Below, piece after piece: positions 28,174 to 36,712 of a stretch of DNA of 64,000 nucleotides. The notes under the pieces were generated by a model. That model saw nothing but the letters and a program-made list of their open reading frames with translations, ran no database searches and was not told the DNA's origin. The translations under genes were made by a program, and so were the position numbers. The number at the start of each line of letters is the position of its first letter. The first letter of the stretch is position 1. The stretch spans positions 1 to 64,000 of the forward strand of contig JAQGGZ010000006.1 of NCBI GenBank assembly GCA_028289125.1, in the 5' to 3' direction. This DNA comes from Candidatus Saccharimonadota bacterium (GTDB lineage Bacteria; Patescibacteriota; Saccharimonadia; Saccharimonadales; UBA4665).

Positions 28174-29442
28174 TTAGCTCCGTTTGCTGATTTGTTCAAG
28201 TTCGGTCAAGCCGCGGAGCGCTTTGATGACATGGTCGAGGTCAATTGAAACCGAGTCAGCTTGGGCAGTTTGGCGCAGGTCGGCAATCGGCCGGTTCATG
28301 ATGACAGCCCGTTGGATCGGCGGGGTAAGCGCGATGACTTCCGCCAGGAAAATCTGGCCTTGGTAGCCGCTGAAATGGCATGCCTGACAGCCGACCTTAC
28401 TGGCTTTCCAGAGTCGGTTCAAGCCAGTCGGGGAACTGCTGGCATCGGCGATATCCGAGCCTAACCCGAAAGCGATGGCTTCGCCCTCCAGCTGATTGAC
28501 ACGGCTGACGAAGGCCTCAGGAGCCAGCCCGCAGTTCTTGGCGGCGCGTTTGACTACGGTCGGGCTTGGCTTATATGGAGTTCGGCAGTGAGCGCAGAGC
28601 TTTTTGACCCGACGTTGGCCGGTGACTGCCTTAAGGCCGGCGGCTACCAAATGAGGTGCGAGGTGCATGTCGAGCAGGCGGCGGAGAACATGCTCGCCGG
28701 ATGCGGCGTACATGCTGCCGAGTAATAACCGGTTTGTCATACCGGCTTCAAAAGCCAGTTCACCGGCATCGTGGTCGATAAGGTTGCCCATGATGATGAC
28801 GTCGCTGTCCTGGCGAAGGGCGGCCAATAAGTGGTCGGTCGTGATCTGCCGGCCTGTCATCTGCATATGGTTGATACCGTCGATCGTCTGGGCGCTGTCC
28901 GGCTCGATATTGAGCACACTCCGCTGGACTGATTGCACGAGCGCGCCAAGAGCTGCCAATGTCTTACTGGTAACCTGTCGATCAAGGCTGGCGCTGACGA
29001 TAACGCCATGCGGTTCACTAAGCGCATGCTCCAAGGCGCGCTGTCCAGGTCCCCAGAAACCTAATGATGGTAAATCAAGCGGCCGCTTGAGGTGAGGGAC
29101 GAGATGCAAGACGACTTTTTCGCCATCCATCAGCTGGAGGCTGGTGAAGTGGATGAGGACAGGCTGGTCGGCTGTAGGGTGACTGAAGCTACTGCCGGCG
29201 TGATTGACGGTGGTAGCCCGTTGCTTCAGATGGGTGACTAGGGCTTCATGGTGCTGGCGAGGAAGTTTGGCGGCATCCGTCAGTAATCCGTCGTGTCGGA
29301 ATCGGACAATGGTCAGGTGGGTCCGGGGCTCGAAGTGGACAGCGCTTGCGCCTCTGTTAATAGCGTCTTCTAACAGTTGGTCGATAGTCGCTTTTATTAG
29401 GTTGTCGGCCTCATTGGCCGTTGCTGAAGATTGCCCACTCAT
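28174..29442 (-). CDS. PilB/GspE-like protein with degenerate ATPase motifs
   Basis: A 422-residue protein that aligns with type IV pilus extension ATPases over its C-terminal part: RQDSDVIIMGN, LLDMHLAPHLVAAGLKAV, RRVKKLCAHCRTPY and the second Cys pair VGCQAC. Walker A is replaced by SASLDRQVTSKT (about residues 150-161, no GxxGxGKT) and the Walker B Glu of GEIRD is Asn (GNLID). The zinc Cys4 site is kept. It is likely unable to hydrolyse ATP and may act as a structural or regulatory subunit with the adjacent pilin. Confidence 0.8.
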   Translation of the reverse strand: MSGQSSATANEADNLIKATIDQLLEDAINRGASAVHFEPRTHLTIVRFRHDGLLTDAAKLPRQHHEALVTHLKQRATTVNHAGSSFSHPTADQPVLIHFTSLQLMDGEKVVLHLVPHLKRPLDLPSLGFWGPGQRALEHALSEPHGVIVSASLDRQVTSKTLAALGALVQSVQRSVLNIEPDSAQTIDGINHMQMTGRQITTDHLLAALRQDSDVIIMGNLIDHDAGELAFEAGMTNRLLLGSMYAASGEHVLRRLLDMHLAPHLVAAGLKAVTGQRRVKKLCAHCRTPYKPSPTVVKRAAKNCGLAPEAFVSRVNQLEGEAIAFGLGSDIADASSSPTGLNRLWKASKVGCQACHFSGYQGQIFLAEVIALTPPIQRAVIMNRPIADLRQTAQADSVSIDLDHVIKALRGLTELEQISKRS

Positions 29443-29503
29443 TCTAGTGGTTAATTGTAACAGAAAAGCTTAAGCGGCCATACCTTAATATGCCGTAAAG
29501 TCG

Positions 29504-29517
29504 ACCGTTATGACGGT
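29504..29517 (+). promoter_or_regulatory. Candidate palindromic operator upstream of recA
   Basis: ACCGT-TATG-ACGGT, a perfect palindrome with 5-bp arms, lies just upstream of the likely recA -10 (TATACT, 29541-29546) where a -35 would sit. An SOS repressor site is possible; no LexA consensus is recognisable. Confidence 0.35.
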
Positions 29518-29585
29518 TCGGTCTTAACAGGGGAGAAGTGTATACTAGTTAGTACAAAAGGGTAATGACCACGGAGGGTAATACT

Positions 29586-30626
29586 ATGGCAGAGACCAAG
29601 ACTAAAACAGCTAAACCAGTACCAGCAGCCGCCTCAGCAGAAGACGGTAAAGGTAAGGCGCTTAACTTAGCACTTGATGCGATCGAAAAACAGTTCGGTA
29701 AAGGCTCAATCATGCGCCTTGGCGATGCGCATCCGGCTAAGGTGGAATCAATCCCGACCGGTAGCTTATCGCTCGACATCGCGCTCGGCGGCGGTCTGCC
29801 GAAAGGCCGCATCATAGAAGTCTATGGCCCGGAAAGCTCCGGTAAGACGACATTGACCCTACATGCAATCGCCGAAGTGCAGCGTCAGGGTGGTACCGCC
29901 GCTTTCATCGATGCTGAGCACGCCCTAGACCCTCGCTATGCCCAGCGCATCGGTGTTGATACGACTAACCTGCTGTTGTCGCAACCTGACAGTGGCGAAC
30001 AAGCGCTTGAGATTGTCGAGACTTTGGTACGCTCGAACGCCGTCGATATCATCGTCGTCGACTCCGTCGCAGCGCTTGTACCACGGGCTGAAATCGAAGG
30101 TGACATGGGCGATGCCCACATGGGCTTGCAGGCCCGTCTGATGAGCCAGGCGCTTCGTAAGCTGACTGGTGTCATCTCCCGTTCAAAGGTTACGGTGGTA
30201 TTCATCAACCAGATACGTATGAAAATCGGTGTCATGTTCGGTAACCCCGAGACGACCACCGGTGGTAACGCCCTGAAGTTTTACGCCAGTGTCCGCATGG
30301 ACATCCGTCGTATCTCCCAAATCAAACAAGCCGACGCAGTCATCGGCAACCGCACCCGTGTCAAAGTGGTCAAGAATAAGGTTGCGCCGCCATTCCGTGA
30401 GGCTGAATTCGACATCATGTACAATCAGGGCATCTCGCGTACTGGTGACGTCCTTGATTTGGCAGTCACGCATGACATCGTTGAAAAAGCCGGTGCGTGG
30501 TTCTCGTACAATGGCGAAAAGGTCGGCCAAGGCCGTGAAGCCTCGAAGCAATTCCTCCAGGAGCATCCCGAAATTATGGAAGAGTTGGCTAAAAAAGTTC
30601 AGGATGCAGTCACTGCCAAAGGCTAA
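29586..30626 (+). CDS. recA: Recombinase RecA
   Basis: A 346-residue strand-exchange ATPase: Walker [11 protein letters not shown], the DNA-binding [17 protein letters not shown] region, and VRMDIRR. The start at 29586 follows GGAGGG with proper spacing; an upstream in-frame ATG at 29565 would place the Shine-Dalgarno inside the gene. Followed by recX after 14 nt. Confidence 0.98.
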   Translation: MAETKTKTAKPVPAAASAEDGKGKALNLALDAIEKQFGKGSIMRLGDAHPAKVESIPTGSLSLDIALGGGLPKGRIIEVYGPESSGKTTLTLHAIAEVQRQGGTAAFIDAEHALDPRYAQRIGVDTTNLLLSQPDSGEQALEIVETLVRSNAVDIIVVDSVAALVPRAEIEGDMGDAHMGLQARLMSQALRKLTGVISRSKVTVVFINQIRMKIGVMFGNPETTTGGNALKFYASVRMDIRRISQIKQADAVIGNRTRVKVVKNKVAPPFREAEFDIMYNQGISRTGDVLDLAVTHDIVEKAGAWFSYNGEKVGQGREASKQFLQEHPEIMEELAKKVQDAVTAKG

Positions 30627-30640
30627 TTGAGAGGGGTGGT

Positions 30641-31252
30641 ATGAAAATCACCGCAATCAAGCAACAAGTCAAACGGCCCGACCGATATTCGATTTATGCC
30701 GATGACGCATACGTCTTCAGTTTAGGTGAGACCGGCCTTCTTAAGGCCGGTCTCTTTGTGGGCTTAGACATCGATGCGGACCAGCTTGAGGCTTACAAGA
30801 TTTCTTCGAAATATGACAAGCTGTATGACTTATCGCTGCGTTATATCGCTATCCGCTTGCGTAGTGAGTGGGAAATGCAGACCTATTTGAAACGCAAAGA
30901 AGCTAGTCCGGAAGACGCCGCAGCTATAATGGAGCGTCTTCGTGATAACCGGTGGTTGGATGAGACGGCATTCGCCCGCGCTTGGGTCAGCAATCGTCGC
31001 CAATTGAAGCCGACCAGTAAACGTCGCCTTCAACAGGAGTTACGCGCCAAACGCGTCGATGAGCATATCGTCAGCGCTGTATTAGAGGAAGATGAGACAG
31101 ACGAGAGCGATGTATTGATAGAACTGATACGACGTCGTCGCCGGCAGACACGTTATCAGGATGACGTAAAGCTGATGCAATACCTCATCCGGCAAGGCTT
31201 TTCATATAGTGACGTAAAGGATGCACTCCGGTCAGAGGCCGAAAACTTATAG
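30641..31252 (+). CDS. recX: Regulatory protein RecX
   Basis: A 203-residue helical-repeat protein that modulates RecA filaments. Family signatures include YALRYIAIRLRSEWEM-like LSLRYIAIRLRSEWE, RLRDNRWLDETAFARAWV and a Lys-Arg rich centre. It has GAGAGGGG before the ATG. It carries a perfect 12-bp hairpin within its early coding sequence (see that entry). The 3' end overlaps the convergent PRC-barrel gene by 6 nt. Confidence 0.92.
   Translation: MKITAIKQQVKRPDRYSIYADDAYVFSLGETGLLKAGLFVGLDIDADQLEAYKISSKYDKLYDLSLRYIAIRLRSEWEMQTYLKRKEASPEDAAAIMERLRDNRWLDETAFARAWVSNRRQLKPTSKRRLQQELRAKRVDEHIVSAVLEEDETDESDVLIELIRRRRRQTRYQDDVKLMQYLIRQGFSYSDVKDALRSEAENL
30728..30754 (+). terminator. Perfect hairpin inside the recX coding region
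   Basis: GAGACCGGCCTT, loop CTT, AAGGCCGGTCTC, followed by TTT: a GC-rich 12-bp stem starting 88 nt into recX. It has the shape of a weak intrinsic terminator or an attenuator between recA and most of recX. Confidence 0.5.
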
Positions 31253-31762
31253 GGTGACCGTGGCCCGGGACGACGCCGTCTTCAGCAGTTCTTCAATTAT
31301 GATCTTGTCGGCGGTTATCTCAGTGATTTGATTGCGATCGACGACGAGTGAACCACCGGTAAGATGTTTGACGATTGACTGGCTGACGTACAGTTTGTGA
31401 ATGAAAAGGCTGTCCAAGTCGGTGGCGAAATCACTGACTTTGCCGACCTTATCTCCGCTTACGGTACACACGCTCTTATTGATCAGTTCAAAGTGCAGAT
31501 CGATCACTTCTTCTAGGCGAATTAACTCCTCAGGAGGCGTCAGAACATCATAGTCGTCTATGATGATGCCTTCAGGGATTCGGTCGCGGATATCTTGCCC
31601 GACTAGGATCAGGACATGGCTGCTGCGGTTATCCTGGCAGTAAAAGCCTTCGATTTTCAGGTTAGTGGGATTGATGATCGGCCCCACCGCCATAGCCACC
31701 GGCTGTCCTGAACGAAGGCTCAATACCGGCACATAGGAGAGTTTCGTGCTCAAGTGCAACAT
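31247..31762 (-). CDS. PRC-barrel domain protein
   Basis: A 171-residue protein with two PRC-barrel-like repeats: VLSLRSGQPVAMAVGPIINPTN near the N-terminus and SVCTVSGDKVGKVSDFATD in the middle. PRC barrels serve in RNA processing (RimM) or as photosynthetic and sporulation-associated modules; the role here is unknown. TATACT (31774-31769) ends 6 nt before the ATG, so probably leaderless. Confidence 0.72.
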   Translation of the reverse strand: MLHLSTKLSYVPVLSLRSGQPVAMAVGPIINPTNLKIEGFYCQDNRSSHVLILVGQDIRDRIPEGIIIDDYDVLTPPEELIRLEEVIDLHFELINKSVCTVSGDKVGKVSDFATDLDSLFIHKLYVSQSIVKHLTGGSLVVDRNQITEITADKIIIEELLKTASSRATVTL

Positions 31763-31840
31763 ACTAGTAGTATACCGCCGTATTAATAAAACATAAAAAC
31801 TTAGCAGTTAGCCCCCACACCTTATTATTTTCTCCGTATC

Positions 31841-33289
31841 ATGGAAAATATGAGACGGGGAATCAACATAGCTATCGTTACGGCACTGATGTGTATGATG
31901 TCAGGCACGGTATCGGCTGACTCCGAAGGAGCTTTTGTAATCAGCGAGGTTTCAGTCGGTAGCGCTACGAATTCACGCGAGGAATTCATCGAGCTCTACA
32001 ACGGCTCGGGTGATTATCTCGATTTTTCAACCGGCCAGTGGCAGCTTCATATAGCCAGTAGTGGCGCCAAGGACTGGCAATCACCTTTGCGGACGGTTAC
32101 CTTGTCGGGGTACTTACATCCGGGCTATAGTTATCTCATCGGTTCATCTTTCAGCCAGACGACGGACGGTGCCAGCCTCCTCCATCATTTTCCGGAAAAC
32201 GCGGACGCGTACAATGCATCAGCACTGAGCGCTTCCGGCGGCCATGTGCGGCTGGTAAAGACTGACAATGGTCAAGCATCCGTCATTGATGAAGTCGAAT
32301 GGGGAAACGGACCGACCGCCGGGTCACTCGATAGCCGTACGATTTACCGGATGTCCAGTGCTATCAAAGCCGGCCGGAGTCTGCAACGTACCCAGAACGA
32401 CGAGTCCGTATATATCGATACGGACGACGACGCCTTCGATTTCATCCTGAGTGATGAACCTACGCCAGAAACGACTACTCCCGACCAGCCGCCACCTATC
32501 CCACCGGCTATCCCGGAAACCACTGATCCCGGCCAGTCGGATGATGATGGAATATCCCTAGATCCCGACGTGTTGCCGCCAAGGATTACCGAACTCTTAC
32601 CCAACCCGGCCGACCCGTTTACAGACGCTAGTGACGAATACATCGAACTTTTCAATCCGAACGACCAAGCGATTAATCTCCGCGGCTACACTTTGCAGAC
32701 CGGCCTGACGACTCACCGTACATATAAGATCAACACTGATAATTTCATCCCGCCCATGGCTTACCTGGCATTTTATGCCAAACAGACGAAGCTGAGCTTG
32801 AGCAATACTGGAGGACAGGCCCGTTTGCTCGATCCTTCGGGTGTGGTCGTGGCTGAGTCGGCGGTCTATGGCAAGGCGCTCGATGGGCTGACCTGGCAGA
32901 ATGACGGTGACATATGGCAGTGGTCAGCCACACAGACTCCAGCGGGCGAAAACCGGTATATGCCACCGGTCACCAGCCTGCTGAAAGCGGTTGGCGCCAC
33001 CAAAAAAGTCACCAAACCCAAAGCAGTTAAGACGGCCAAAAAAGCCCCGAAAAAGAAAGCGGCCAAAAAGACGATACAGACGGCTTTCGTTGCCGATAAG
33101 GCGCCTAAGAATCCGACGATCCATGCATCCGTGCTTGCCGCCGTACTCGGTATTGCATTACTATATGGGGCATATGAATACCGTCATGACGTGGCAAACC
33201 GTTACCGACAGCTTACAGGCAACCGAAAGCTTGGGCGCGGCTATTGGCGAAAAATTACGCGGTGGCGAAGTGATCCAACTGATCAGTGA
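31841..33289 (+). CDS. Secreted/anchored lamin-tail-domain protein
   Basis: A 482-residue protein: N-terminal signal peptide (AIVTALMCMMSGTVSADS), two lamin-tail domains (around VISEVSVGS...EEFIELYN and ITELLPNPAD...DEYIELFNP) separated by an acidic Pro/Thr-rich linker, then a Lys/Ala/Pro-rich stretch, one C-terminal membrane helix (ASVLAAVLGIALLYGAY) and a basic tail. This is a cell-surface layout. tsaE begins inside its last 116 nt in another frame. Confidence 0.8.
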   Translation: MENMRRGINIAIVTALMCMMSGTVSADSEGAFVISEVSVGSATNSREEFIELYNGSGDYLDFSTGQWQLHIASSGAKDWQSPLRTVTLSGYLHPGYSYLIGSSFSQTTDGASLLHHFPENADAYNASALSASGGHVRLVKTDNGQASVIDEVEWGNGPTAGSLDSRTIYRMSSAIKAGRSLQRTQNDESVYIDTDDDAFDFILSDEPTPETTTPDQPPPIPPAIPETTDPGQSDDDGISLDPDVLPPRITELLPNPADPFTDASDEYIELFNPNDQAINLRGYTLQTGLTTHRTYKINTDNFIPPMAYLAFYAKQTKLSLSNTGGQARLLDPSGVVVAESAVYGKALDGLTWQNDGDIWQWSATQTPAGENRYMPPVTSLLKAVGATKKVTKPKAVKTAKKAPKKKAAKKTIQTAFVADKAPKNPTIHASVLAAVLGIALLYGAYEYRHDVANRYRQLTGNRKLGRGYWRKITRWRSDPTDQ

Positions 33290-33650
33290 CCTCGGCGGTG
33301 GCAAGACCGCACTCGTGCGTGGCCTCGCTAAGGGCCTGGGCAGTACGGACAGCGTGGCCAGCCCGAGTTTTACCATCAGCCGCGAGTATAAGGCCGGCGA
33401 CAAGACCCTCTACCATTTTGATTTTTACCGCTTGCAAGATCCGGGTATCATGGCGAATGAACTTGCGGAGCTGTTTGAAGATGAGCAAGCCGTCATCGCG
33501 ATCGAATGGGCCGATATCGTCGAATCCATTATTCCGCCTTCGCACGTGACTATCCGCATCGAACCGAAAGCCGAAACAGAACGGCTTATCAGCTTAAGTT
33601 GCCCGACGGATCTAGAATACGTCGTACCGACGGTTATGGAGCGGGCATGA
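33174..33650 (+). CDS. tsaE: tRNA threonylcarbamoyladenosine biosynthesis ATPase TsaE
   Basis: About 158 residues. Walker A LGGGKTALVRGLAKG, FTISREY and LYHFDFYRL, and AIEWAD are TsaE hallmarks. It works with TsaB and TsaD to make t6A37 in ANN-decoding tRNAs. The start at 33174 fits TATATG ending 6 nt upstream; 33186 is an alternative. Both lie within the 3' end of the lamin-tail gene. It overlaps tsaB by 4 nt (ATGA). Confidence 0.9.
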   Translation: MNTVMTWQTVTDSLQATESLGAAIGEKLRGGEVIQLISDLGGGKTALVRGLAKGLGSTDSVASPSFTISREYKAGDKTLYHFDFYRLQDPGIMANELAELFEDEQAVIAIEWADIVESIIPPSHVTIRIEPKAETERLISLSCPTDLEYVVPTVMERA

Positions 33651-34039
33651 TAATTCTGACAGTCCGCACGGATAAGCCTGAAGCCGAGATAGGCTTGTTC
33701 AGTGATTCGCAGCAGCTTGGCTATGAGACATGGGAGGCACATCGACAGCTGGCTGAGACCATCCATAGTAAGATTGACTCACTATTGAAAGATCATGGGA
33801 AAAGCCCGCACGACATCCAAGGCGTCATCACGTTCCAAGGTCCGGGTAGTTTTACCGGCTTACGCATAGGGTTGAGCGTCACGAATGCTCTTTCATACGC
33901 TCTGCAGGTTCCGCATGTCGGAGGCCAAGGTGAAAATTGGATCAAAGATGGCACAGCAGAACTGGCCACTGCCACCGGCCCGTCGGTCGTGCTTCCGGAG
34001 TATGGCGCCCCTGTTCACATCACGACTCCCAAGAAGTAG
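33647..34039 (+). CDS. tsaB: Short TsaB-like protein
   Basis: 130 residues, against the usual about 220-230. The conserved ASKH-fold segment QGPGSFTGLRIGLSVTNALSYAL is intact, but most of the C-terminal domain is missing. TsaB is the inactive partner that binds TsaD, so the N-terminal half may suffice for dimer formation. The start at 33647 couples to the tsaE stop. Confidence 0.85.
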   Translation: MIILTVRTDKPEAEIGLFSDSQQLGYETWEAHRQLAETIHSKIDSLLKDHGKSPHDIQGVITFQGPGSFTGLRIGLSVTNALSYALQVPHVGGQGENWIKDGTAELATATGPSVVLPEYGAPVHITTPKK

Positions 34040-34211
34040 TTTATTTGCGGAGTCAGCTGTTTAGCAGTATAGTTTTAAGCAGGGAATAACATTCCTGCTT
34101 GACCATTAATACGATATTTAGGCGTTAACCATTCAAATTTAGACTAGTGAAGTGATAGCGATCGTCTAAGGAATACCGCGTTAACTACTACAACGACAGA
34201 AAGGATACTAC
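34040..34211 (+). promoter_or_regulatory. rny upstream region with promoter and leader hairpin
   Basis: 172 nt without a gene. TATAGT (34068-34073) could start a leader of about 130 nt whose 5' end folds as AAGCAGGGAAT/ATTCCTGCTT (34077-34087 with 34091-34100, one bulged base). No T-tract follows, so it is not an ordinary terminator. Confidence 0.45.
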
Positions 34212-35723
34212 ATGTTACTCACCATTGTATTTGCTTTGGTTGGATTAGCTGTAGGTTTTGGCGGTAATACCGTCCTGACCAAAAAGCGGATCGGATCAGC
34301 CCAGGCCCAGGCCGATAAAGAGATAAGCAAAGCGACGAAAGAAGCCGACAAAATTGTTGCTGATGCCCGTAATGAAGCCAACAAGATTACCCAGGATGCC
34401 AAGCATGACGAGCAGATTCGTCGCAAGGAATACCGCGAAATCGAATCTCGCCTGCTCAAACGCGAAGAAGCGATAGACAGCAAACTTGATAGTCTCGACA
34501 AAAGAAGTGAAAACTTACGTAGATCAGAGACCGAACTCGAGAAACTAAAAGATGAAATCCGCGAAATTCGCGGCAAGCAGCAGGAAAAACTGGAAAAGGT
34601 CGCCAAGCTCAGCAAGGCTGAAGCCGCCGAAAAACTGATGCAGATGACCGAACGGGACATCAAAGGTGACCTGAGCGGCCTGATTGCGAAGATGCAGAAT
34701 GATGCCAAGGAAACTGCTGAGGAGCAAGCCGGTGCCATCATCGTCGAAGCCATGGAACGTATGGCTAGCGAAGTCACTGCCGAACGCACCGTCACGGCAG
34801 TCAAACTGCTGGATGAAGAAATGAAAGGTCGCATCATCGGTAAGGAAGGCCGTAACATCCAGGCGCTGCAACGTGCTACCGGTGTCGACATCATGGTTGA
34901 TGATACTCCCGGCTTCGTCGTACTGAGCAGCTTCGATCCGATTCGCCGCGAAATCGCCCGTCAATCCATGGAAATGCTGATGAAAGATGGTCGTATCCAT
35001 CCTGGTCGCATCGAAGAAGTCGTCGAAAAGGCCCAGAAGGTCGTGCAGAAAGAAGTCATCCGTGCCGGTGAAGACGCCGCTCGTGAAGTCGGTGTGATCG
35101 GCATCCCTCGTGAGGTGTTACAGCTTCTCGGCGAGCTGAAGTTCCGTACCAGTTATGGCCAAAACGTCTTGAAACACAGTACTGAGATGGCGCACATCGC
35201 CGGCATCATCGCTGAACAAGTTGGCGCTGACGTTAAGACCGCCAAGTATGCCGCCCTGGTCCATGACCTTGGCAAGGCGCTGACTCACAAGATGGAAGGC
35301 AAGCATCACCACATCAGTGGCGAGATGCTGCGTAAATACGGTGCGCCCGAAGCCGTCGCCCTGGCGGCCGAACAGCACCATGATGACGTCGAAGCCACTA
35401 CCACCGAAGCCCTGATCGTCCGAGTCGTCGATGCCATCAGTGCATCCCGCCCCGGTGCCCGCAACATCAGCGCCGAAAACTTCGTCGAGCGTATGAAGGA
35501 CCTGGAAAACGTTGCCAACAGCTTTGACGGCATCGACAAGGCCTACGCGATCAGCGCCGGCCGTGAGGTCCGTGTCTTCGTCCGCCCACACCATGTTGAC
35601 GATCTGACGGCTATCAAACTGGCCCGCGACATCGCTACCAAGATCGAGTCCACCATGCAGTACCCAGGTACCATCAAAGTCAACGTCATCCGCGAAACCC
35701 GCGCGGTTGAGTTCGCCAAGTAA
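34212..35723 (+). CDS. rny: Ribonuclease Y
   Basis: A 503-residue membrane-anchored endoribonuclease that starts mRNA decay. It has one N-terminal helix (LLTIVFALVGLAVGFGG), a long coiled coil (about residues 30-190), a KH domain (GRIIGKEGRNIQALQ) and an HD domain (ALVHDLGKAL, HHDDVEATT). AGAAAGGA precedes the ATG. The following ymdB-like gene repeats the rny-ymdB pairing known in Bacillus. Confidence 0.97.
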   Translation: MLLTIVFALVGLAVGFGGNTVLTKKRIGSAQAQADKEISKATKEADKIVADARNEANKITQDAKHDEQIRRKEYREIESRLLKREEAIDSKLDSLDKRSENLRRSETELEKLKDEIREIRGKQQEKLEKVAKLSKAEAAEKLMQMTERDIKGDLSGLIAKMQNDAKETAEEQAGAIIVEAMERMASEVTAERTVTAVKLLDEEMKGRIIGKEGRNIQALQRATGVDIMVDDTPGFVVLSSFDPIRREIARQSMEMLMKDGRIHPGRIEEVVEKAQKVVQKEVIRAGEDAAREVGVIGIPREVLQLLGELKFRTSYGQNVLKHSTEMAHIAGIIAEQVGADVKTAKYAALVHDLGKALTHKMEGKHHHISGEMLRKYGAPEAVALAAEQHHDDVEATTTEALIVRVVDAISASRPGARNISAENFVERMKDLENVANSFDGIDKAYAISAGREVRVFVRPHHVDDLTAIKLARDIATKIESTMQYPGTIKVNVIRETRAVEFAK

Positions 35724-35732
35724 GGGCCCCAC

Positions 35733-36527
35733 GTGCGCATACTGTACCTTGGTGACGTGATGGGTGAGCCGGGTATCAAAGTGCTTGAACGACGGCTGGC
35801 CGATCTCAGACGTGAATTATCCGTCGATGTCGTGATCGCGCAGCTTGAAAACCTGTCGGACGGAAAAGGTGTTCGACACGCCGACTTCGATCGTGTACGA
35901 GCCGCGGGTGTAGACTTCGGCACCGGTGGTAACTGGAGTCTGCATCTGCCTGAATCTGCACCGCTCCTGTCCGACCCGGCCGTTCCACTGATCCGCCCGG
36001 CCAATTACCCTGAAGGCACCCCCGGTCTCCCTTACAAATACCTGGAAACGGCTCAAGGCAACGTTTTGATCGTCAGTCTGATGGGCCAGATAGTCGGTAA
36101 GGATGCCGACAAGCCGGTCGACAATCCGTTACGGATAATTGACCGCATCCTTGAAGAGCAATCATCCGTCCAGAAAGCAGCTGTCGTGGTCAACCTGCAT
36201 GGTGACTTCAGTAGCGAGAAACTCGTTATCGGGCACTACCTGGCAGGCCGAGCCAGCCTTGTCGTTGGCGACCACTGGCATGTACCGACGGCCGATTTGC
36301 AGATACTACCCGGCGGCACCGCGCATCAGACTGACGTCGGTATGTGTGGGGCGCTTGATTCCTGCCTCGGGGTGCGTTTTGACATCATCGAGCAGCGCTG
36401 GCGCAATCAGCAACCAAGTCGGAACGAGCTTGAGACCAGCGGTCGCATGCAGTTGAACGGCGTAGTAGTCGACGTCGAAGACGGCCAAGCGGTCAACGCT
36501 CAGGCAGTCCGCGAAATTATCGTTTAG
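35733..36527 (+). CDS. ymdB: YmdB-like metallophosphoesterase
   Basis: A 264-residue calcineurin-like phosphoesterase (TIGR00282/YmdB family): RILYLGDVMGEPG (metal Asp), NLSDGKGV, VNLHGDFSSEK and GDHWHVPTAD. It hydrolyses 2',3'-cyclic mononucleotides in characterised members. GTG start 9 nt after rny. The 3' end overlaps the convergent small membrane gene by 4 nt. The usual GGKG signature reads SDGKG here. Confidence 0.85.
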   Translation: MRILYLGDVMGEPGIKVLERRLADLRRELSVDVVIAQLENLSDGKGVRHADFDRVRAAGVDFGTGGNWSLHLPESAPLLSDPAVPLIRPANYPEGTPGLPYKYLETAQGNVLIVSLMGQIVGKDADKPVDNPLRIIDRILEEQSSVQKAAVVVNLHGDFSSEKLVIGHYLAGRASLVVGDHWHVPTADLQILPGGTAHQTDVGMCGALDSCLGVRFDIIEQRWRNQQPSRNELETSGRMQLNGVVVDVEDGQAVNAQAVREIIV

Positions 36528-36712
36528 CCGTTGGTCTTGCTGCCGAAACCGTAGGCGGCAATCAACACGCTGACGACCATATTGATGATGACGATCTTGA
36601 TCAGCGGCAAATCATGATTGAATGCCAGCAGGACGGCGCTGCCTAACCAGATGGTGGCGATGACGCCGGCCGTGTACGGGTATTTGATAAATAAGATGAA
36701 TTCCTTAAGCAT
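36524..36712 (-). CDS. Small membrane protein, 62 residues
   Basis: Two hydrophobic helices (about residues 11-30 and 36-56). It overlaps the end of the ABC1/UbiB kinase gene by 8 nt and is last in a three-gene minus-strand operon (38466 to 36524). No family recognised. Confidence 0.6.
   Translation of the reverse strand: MLKEFILFIKYPYTAGVIATIWLGSAVLLAFNHDLPLIKIVIINMVVSVLIAAYGFGSKTNG

Noticed and set aside
34208-34894. A 228-codon Ser-rich frame antisense to rny
   Set aside because: Low-complexity product caused by the Lys/Glu-rich coiled coil on the coding strand.
35118-35732. A 204-codon frame antisense to the 3' half of rny
   Set aside because: No start signal and no recognisable protein; rny is certain.
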